The position numbers and the translations under genes were made by a program. The notes below the pieces were generated by a model, which saw nothing but the letters and a program-made list of their open reading frames with translations, made no database searches and was not told the origin of the DNA. A stretch of 12,365 nucleotides of DNA from JBDTLH01 sp039934875 (GTDB taxonomy: Bacteria > Acidobacteriota > Terriglobia > Terriglobales > Acidobacteriaceae), in contig JBDTLH010000064.1 of NCBI GenBank assembly GCA_039934875.1, positions 1 to 12,365 of the forward strand, written 5' to 3'. Of the stretch, positions 6,959-12,365 are shown piece by piece (positions within the stretch are counted from its first letter, which is position 1; each line of letters opens with the position of its first letter).

Positions 6959-8197
6959 CTACTCATAGCGCAGCGCTTCCGCCGGCAGCACCCGCGATGC
7001 CGAGTCGGATGGATAAATCGTCGCGAGATACGAGATCACCAACGCCACCAGCGCAACCACCACAGCATCCCACGCGCGCGGCGCAAACGGCACGTAGTCA
7101 ATCGAATACACCTCCGCCGACAGCTTAATCAAGTGATAGCGCGAGCCCAGCAGCGCCGTCGCCTCTCCTATCACCAGCCCCAGCGCCGTTCCCGCCAAGC
7201 CGATCAACATACCTTGCAGGATAAAAATGCGCCGCACCTGCGCCCGCCGCACCCCCATCGACATCAACACCGCAATGTCTTTCGTCTTCTCCATCACCAG
7301 CATGATCAGCGAGATCAGAATATTGAGCGCCGCCACAAAGACGATCAGCCCGATGGTGATGAAGGTCACTATTTTCTCTAACCGCAGTGCGCGAAAAAGC
7401 GGACGGTTCTGTTCCATCCAATTGGTTGCCGAGAATCCCGGGCCCGCAGCCTCCGCCAACTGCTCGCCCACCTTCGGCGCTAGATAGAGATCGTCGAGCT
7501 TGAACTCAATCACCGAAACTACGTCGCCCAGACCAAACAACTTCTGCGCGCTCGCGAGCGAAGTGAACGCCCAGTTATTATCGTAATCGTAGAAGCCCGA
7601 AGCAAACGTGCCCACCACCCGAAAGCGTACGTACTTGGGAACGATGCCGAACGGCGTCAGCTCCCCTTGCGGGCTGGTAACAAGAACCAGTTCGCCGATC
7701 TTCGCGCCGATCGCCTCGGCGAGGTCTTTACCCAGCACAATCGGCGGATAGCTTTCCTTGGCCGCTCCCTCTTCTTGGAGCGGCGCAATAGAACCGGCAT
7801 TGACCGACTGCAAGAGATCACTCACGCGTTTTTCATCTTGCGGCACAACTCCCTTGAGCACCATGCCTTGTGCTCGGGCTCCGCGCGACACCAGCACCTG
7901 GTCGTAGATCGCCGGGGCCGCCGCCGCCACATGCGGCTGCTTTTCCAAACGCGCCATCAAGTCGCGCCAGTTGAGGATGCCATCGTCCAGCTTGCGCAGC
8001 AGATTTACATGTGAGGTCGAGCCCAGCAGCCGTTCTTGCAGGTCCTGCCGGAATCCGTTATTGATCGCCAGCGCAATGATCAGCGACGCCACTCCGGCGG
8101 CCACGCCAATGATCGAGATCACAGTAATGACCCCGATCACCGCCTGCCGCCGTTTGGCGCGCAAATACCGGGCCGCGATAAACAATTCAAACCGCAC
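6959..8197 (-). CDS. LolC/LolE-family lipoprotein-releasing ABC permease (FtsX-like)
   Basis: Inner-membrane permease of the type that, with the ATPase LolD, extracts lipoproteins for transport to the outer membrane. The 412 aa have the classic layout: N-terminal FELFIAARYLRAKRR (3-17) and TM1 (about 20-44), a large periplasmic domain (about 50-270), then three TM helices (about 275-301, 324-350, 375-397). The MEKTKDIAVLMSMG coupling segment (302-315) and the C-terminus YPSDSASRVLPAEALRYE (395-412) are typical. The start is GTG at 8197, placing the N-terminus as in the family. It follows the PilZ-like gene by 21 bp and so is probably cotranscribed with it. No LolD ATPase lies beside it here. 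LolC and LolE cannot be told apart from this sequence; related MacB-like or FtsX-like roles are less likely given the N-terminus. Confidence 0.92.
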   Translation of the reverse strand: MRFELFIAARYLRAKRRQAVIGVITVISIIGVAAGVASLIIALAINNGFRQDLQERLLGSTSHVNLLRKLDDGILNWRDLMARLEKQPHVAAAAPAIYDQVLVSRGARAQGMVLKGVVPQDEKRVSDLLQSVNAGSIAPLQEEGAAKESYPPIVLGKDLAEAIGAKIGELVLVTSPQGELTPFGIVPKYVRFRVVGTFASGFYDYDNNWAFTSLASAQKLFGLGDVVSVIEFKLDDLYLAPKVGEQLAEAAGPGFSATNWMEQNRPLFRALRLEKIVTFITIGLIVFVAALNILISLIMLVMEKTKDIAVLMSMGVRRAQVRRIFILQGMLIGLAGTALGLVIGEATALLGSRYHLIKLSAEVYSIDYVPFAPRAWDAVVVALVALVISYLATIYPSDSASRVLPAEALRYE

Positions 8198-8218
8198 GCC
8201 TCATCTTAGCGGAATCTG

Positions 8219-8527
8219 CTATCGCTCAGTTTCAGACTTCGCAAAGACAAATTCGAAGCCGACATTGCGCCCCTCGCGGTAGCGTACCGTCACATCCATC
8301 GCCGTGCTGGATTGGCTACGCGGCTCAACAATCAGGATCCGCAACTCGCCCTCATCCACCAGATAATCTGCGACTGCATCGGAGGAGCAATGGATCAGCA
8401 CTCCGCTGCCGCTTATCTTTGATATACGGCCCAGCTCGCCGCCATTGGAATCGAGTGCCCGCGCGTCGTCCGCTAGAGAAGTGCGAAGAAAATATCTGCG
8501 TTCCGATGTTGTGCACGAAGAAGTCAT
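8219..8527 (-). CDS. Small PilZ-like domain protein
   Basis: A 102-aa soluble protein, about the size of a lone PilZ domain. RRYFLR (10-15) gives the RxxxR switch of c-di-GMP-binding PilZ domains. The second motif, usually D/NxSxxG, reads KISGSG (37-42), so the acidic/Asn position is replaced by Lys. The end, VRYREGRNVGFEFVFA, resembles the last strand of PilZ. The role, if canonical, would be sensing c-di-GMP or acting as a protein-interaction module; with the changed motif, binding is uncertain. The ATG at 8527 has no clear SD, but an extended -10 lies just upstream. The gene precedes the LolC/E permease by 21 bp. The family call rests on motif reading only. Confidence 0.7.
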   Translation of the reverse strand: MTSSCTTSERRYFLRTSLADDARALDSNGGELGRISKISGSGVLIHCSSDAVADYLVDEGELRILIVEPRSQSSTAMDVTVRYREGRNVGFEFVFAKSETER

Positions 8528-8544
8528 CGATTAGGCCGAAGATG

Positions 8545-8553
8545 TTTATAGCA
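8545..8553 (-). promoter_or_regulatory. Possible extended -10 promoter for the PilZ-like and LolC/E genes
   Basis: On the minus strand the sequence reads TGC followed by TATAAA, an extended -10 element, in the gap between the divergent PilZ-like and VOC genes. The expected transcription start would leave a leader of only about 10 nt before the ATG at 8527. No good -35 box is seen at 17 nt, which extended -10 promoters can tolerate. Bioinformatic suggestion only. Confidence 0.35.
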
Positions 8554-8623
8554 CGTTACAAGAGCTTCGCATCAGCACCAACGTAATCAGTGTAGTAACC
8601 TATGCAGCGGCCAGCAGGTGACT

Positions 8624-9002
8624 ATGAACTCAATCCCGCAACCCGCGCTCGTTATCACTGATATCGGACAAATCGCCATTCCCGTGAATGACATTGATCG
8701 AGCCACCGCCTTCTATCGCGACATTCTAGGTTTGCGGATGCTCTTCGCCGCCGGACCGCTATCGTTCTTCGGCCGGCAGCGTGCGAGTCATGCTAACGCC
8801 GCCTGACCGTGCGGAGCTCGCTCCACCCGGCTCCATCCTTTACTACAAAGTCGCCGATCTCGATGCCGCATTCTCCGCCAGAGGCGTTCCCGCAGAAGCA
8901 CCGCCGCGCCTCATCGCCAGAATGCCCGACCACGAGTTATGGATGGCGGCTTTGCGCGACAGCCAAGGCAACTACTTCGAACCCATGTGCGAAAGACGCT
9001 GA
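8624..9002 (+). pseudogene. VOC/glyoxalase-family protein gene broken by a frameshift
   Basis: The first part reads IGQIAIPVNDIDRATAFYRD then ILGLRMLFAAGPLSFFG, the N-terminal half of a vicinal-oxygen-chelate (glyoxalase/bleomycin-resistance) domain. It then runs out of frame to a TGA at 8804. The second half continues in another frame (SVRVMLTPPD, ILYYKVADLDAAFSARG, LIARMPDHELWMAALRDSQG, NYFEPM) to the TGA at 9000. The break lies near 8774-8780. Against the family pattern I recall (FFDCGGVRLML), the fit is best if two bases are missing there. The candidate first-strand Gln and last-strand Glu metal ligands are both still encoded. The rest is well kept, so the lesion is recent or a sequencing error. 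ATG 8624 has AGGTG just upstream; GTG 8618 is an alternative. No slippery heptamer is evident, so programmed frameshifting is unlikely. Confidence 0.8.
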
Positions 9003-9302
9003 CTTTTATTTCGCCGGCGGCAACTGGCTGACCACCTTTCCATTCTGGTCAAGGAACTGCAAGACCTCTACCAGCCGTGGCTAACCCAACCACCACAATA
9101 AAATAAGCATTGATTCAGGCGGTATCCGGGCTCGCGGCAGTCTTATGGCGTGGAGCCCGGGGTTATTGATGGTGATGGTCGAGACGGCGCGGCGAGCGGG
9201 ATCAGCGTCTTGATATTCTCGCGAGAACTGAAGCATCGACGGCGGTTTAGTGGACGCCTTTCCCCTTGACACCAGCGCCTGCTCACCTGACGATTGCAAA
9301 GA
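9003..9302 (+). other. Stretch without a convincing gene before the symporter
   Basis: About 300 bp between the broken VOC gene and the symporter. No frame on either strand gives a recognisable protein; open frames of 63-72 codons on the minus strand lack family motifs. It contains a perfect 8-bp inverted repeat (9126-9133 with 9153-9160). TTGACA lies at 9266-9271, but only a poor -10 (GACGAT) follows at 17 bp. It probably holds the symporter promoter and leader. Confidence 0.5.
9126..9160. repeat. Inverted repeat, 8-bp perfect stem with 19-nt loop
   Basis: CCGGGCTC at 9126-9133 is the exact reverse complement of GAGCCCGG at 9153-9160. No T-run follows on either strand, so it does not look like an intrinsic terminator. 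It could be an operator-like site or an RNA hairpin upstream of the symporter, or chance in a GC-rich region. Confidence 0.5.
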
Positions 9303-11210
<1,908 letters not shown>

Positions 11211-11235
11211 CCGCCTGCGTAGCTAATAAATTGAG

Positions 11236-11874
11236 TTATACAGCCGTCGGGATCTTCTTTGTTCCGCGCTTGTTTTTTTGCCAGGCATAATAGGCTCGAA
11301 CGGCGAACAAGGCGGCGAGTATGCAGGCGAAGATCATGGGGTCCTTGTGGTCCGCCTTCTGGCCCCAGTAGAAGTGGATGATGGCCAGCACCGCGCATAA
11401 GTATGTCAGACGGTGAAGCAGGTTCCAGCGCTTACCGCCAAGCCTGCGGATCCATCCCAAGGTGGAGGTGGCGGCGAGGGGTAGCAGCAGCAGCCACGCC
11501 GAGAATCCGACGAGGATGAAGCGCCGCTTCAACAGGTCGGGAAGGATGCTGGCCCACACGAAATTCTGATCGAACCAAAGATAGGCGAAGAAGTGGCAGG
11601 AGGCATAGAAGAAGGCGAAGAGGCCGACCAGGCGGCGAAAGCGGATGAGCCAGTTCCAGCCGGTGATGCGGCGCGCGGGCGTGATGGCAAGGGTGGCCAT
11701 GAGCAGGCGAAGCGTCCACTCGCCGGTGAAGTGCTCAATTTCGGAGAGCGGGTTCGCGCCCAGATTGTTGGTGGCGATGCCATATCCAAGGTACGCGAGC
11801 GGAATAAACAGCGCGATCCAGACTGCGATCTTCAGCAGGACGACGTTGCGCTGGGAGATGGGCTTCGCGGGCAT
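11236..11874 (-). CDS. msrQ: Protein-methionine-sulfoxide reductase haem-binding subunit (MsrQ/YedZ)
   Basis: Integral membrane b-type haem protein that passes electrons from the quinone pool or flavins to periplasmic MsrP, which repairs oxidised methionines in envelope proteins. From the ATG at 11874 it has 212 aa, the usual size, with about six helices of the ferric-reductase-like fold. Motifs: NPLSEIEHFTGEWTLRLL (41-58), LAITPARR (62-69), FFYASCHFFAYL (88-99, H94), GFSAWLLLLPLAATST (123-138), KRWNLLHRLTYL (148-159, H154) and AIIHFYW (164-170, H167). The histidines are the likely haem ligands. The frame is open to an ATG at 11970, but the extra 32 residues are translated from a dispersed repeat (CHSERSEGPR) and are not part of the family. 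It lies downstream of msrP on the same strand, the conserved msrPQ order. Confidence 0.94.
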   Translation of the reverse strand: MPAKPISQRNVVLLKIAVWIALFIPLAYLGYGIATNNLGANPLSEIEHFTGEWTLRLLMATLAITPARRITGWNWLIRFRRLVGLFAFFYASCHFFAYLWFDQNFVWASILPDLLKRRFILVGFSAWLLLLPLAATSTLGWIRRLGGKRWNLLHRLTYLCAVLAIIHFYWGQKADHKDPMIFACILAALFAVRAYYAWQKNKRGTKKIPTAV

Positions 11875-11907
11875 AAGAATGGAATGTCTCAGGAGTGAAT
11901 CTGTCTG

Positions 11908-11946
11908 AGGCGAAACGCGAGGTCCTTCGCTGCGCTCAGAATGGCA
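11908..11946 (-). repeat. Dispersed intergenic repeat (partial copy)
   Basis: On the minus strand this stretch contains GCCATTCTGAGCGCAGCGAA then GGACCTCGCG and TTTCGCCT, translating in one frame as CHSERSEGPRVSP. I recognise this as a widespread short intergenic repeat found in many copies in Acidobacteriota and some other bacteria, often mistranslated at gene ends. Full units are usually hairpin-like with a complementary half; only one half is evident here. It sits in the 129-bp gap between msrP and msrQ. Recognition is from memory; no second copy was seen in this window. Confidence 0.65.
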
Positions 11947-12003
11947 ATAACGAAACCATAACAATATCAAACCAACGATTATGAAACGGATGAGGATGTC
12001 GCG

Positions 12004-12365
12004 CTAGAAGTTCCTTTTGAGGTTCATTCCGGCGTAAAGCGGCGACACTTCGTCATAACCGTTGAACATACGGGTGGGAATCCGTTTCAGATCACCGAGA
12101 AAGCTGCCGGTGATGCGCCGTTCCGTCTTCTGGCTCCAGCGGGGATGGTCCACGTTGGGGTTCACGTTTGAGTAGAAACCGTATTCATCGGGCGCCGCCG
12201 TGTTCCAGGCGGTCCTGGGCTGGGAATCCACGAAGCGGATTCGGGAGATCGATTTTGCACCCTTGAAGCCATACTTCCAGGGAACGTGCAGCCGCACCGG
12301 AGCTCCGTTCTGGTTGGGCAGGTACTCCCCGTAGAGGCCAAAGACCAGCATGGTAAGCGGATGCA
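12004..12365 (-). CDS. msrP: Protein-methionine-sulfoxide reductase catalytic subunit MsrP (YedY), C-terminal part
   Basis: Periplasmic molybdopterin enzyme that reduces methionine sulfoxide in proteins, receiving electrons from MsrQ. Only the last 120 or so residues are inside the window; the frame is open through the right edge, so the N-terminal Tat signal and the molybdenum-ligating Cys cannot be checked. Diagnostic segments: LPNQNGAPVRLHVPWKYGFK, GAKSISRI, DEYGFYSNVNPNVDHPRWSQ, FNGYDEVSPLYAGMNLKRNF at the C-terminus. These follow the E. coli YedY C-terminus closely. An internal ATG at 12351 is not the real start, because HPLT before it continues the family pattern. msrQ follows 129 bp downstream on the same strand. 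Confidence 0.95.
   Translation of the reverse strand, partial: HPLTMLVFGLYGEYLPNQNGAPVRLHVPWKYGFKGAKSISRIRFVDSQPRTAWNTAAPDEYGFYSNVNPNVDHPRWSQKTERRITGSFLGDLKRIPTRMFNGYDEVSPLYAGMNLKRNF

Noticed and set aside
6944..6960. AGGAT/ATCCT inverted repeat at the convergent ends of the DUF5522-like and LolC/E genes
   Set aside because: Only 5 bp with a 7-nt loop and no T-tract on either strand; not a credible terminator.
8781..9002. Second half of the VOC gene as an independent gene starting with ATG at 8787 or GTG at 8781
   Set aside because: It begins in the middle of the VOC fold and completes the preceding half; better explained as one broken gene.
9003..9101. 32-codon open stretch right after the VOC stop in the same frame, with a helix-like segment LADHLSILVKELQDLYQPW
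   Set aside because: Too short and without a start or family match; readthrough or remnant cannot be supported.

Overview
The window (about 60% G+C by eye) looks like a chromosomal segment of a Gram-negative bacterium, most plausibly an Acidobacteriota (Terriglobia-like) genome. Evidence: a peptidoglycan precursor operon whose MurE carries the meso-diaminopimelate motif DNPR; a LolC/LolE-type permease and a periplasmic MsrPQ system, both implying an outer membrane and periplasm; and, between msrP and msrQ, a copy of a dispersed repeat whose translation reads CHSERSEGPR, a signature I associate with such genomes. The phylum is an inference from gene content and recall, not from a search.

Positions 1-6715, all on the minus strand, hold a mur operon read murE -> murF -> mraY -> galM -> murD. 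The Mur enzymes make UDP-MurNAc-pentapeptide in the cytoplasm (MurD adds D-Glu, MurE adds meso-DAP, MurF adds D-Ala-D-Ala) and MraY then transfers the sugar-peptide to undecaprenyl phosphate to give lipid I. Genes are tightly packed: murE/murF overlap by 4 bp, and galM/murD are 8 bp apart. The odd member is galM, an aldose 1-epimerase with a signal peptide, lying between mraY and murD where no gene is normally expected. murE is the first gene of the block: no ftsI/ftsL precedes it, and the gene 46 bp upstream is divergent.

Positions 6762-8527 hold a tiny Cys-rich DUF5522-like gene (+), then convergently a LolC/LolE-family permease and a small PilZ-like protein (both minus). Positions 8624-9002 are a VOC/glyoxalase-family gene broken by a frameshift. 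About 300 bp without a convincing gene follow (one perfect 8-bp inverted repeat), then a complete sodium:solute symporter (+, 9303-11210).

Positions 11236-12365 (minus) hold msrQ, the haem membrane subunit, and the C-terminal part of msrP, the molybdopterin subunit of the periplasmic methionine sulfoxide reductase. They are separated by about 130 bp containing the dispersed repeat. msrP runs off the right edge.

No RNA genes, CRISPR arrays, insertion sequences or phage genes were seen. The content is mainly housekeeping; I found no convincing new multi-gene system. The most unusual points are the secreted epimerase inside the mur operon, the split of the mur block from its usual division-gene partners, the broken VOC gene and the repeat between msrP and msrQ.
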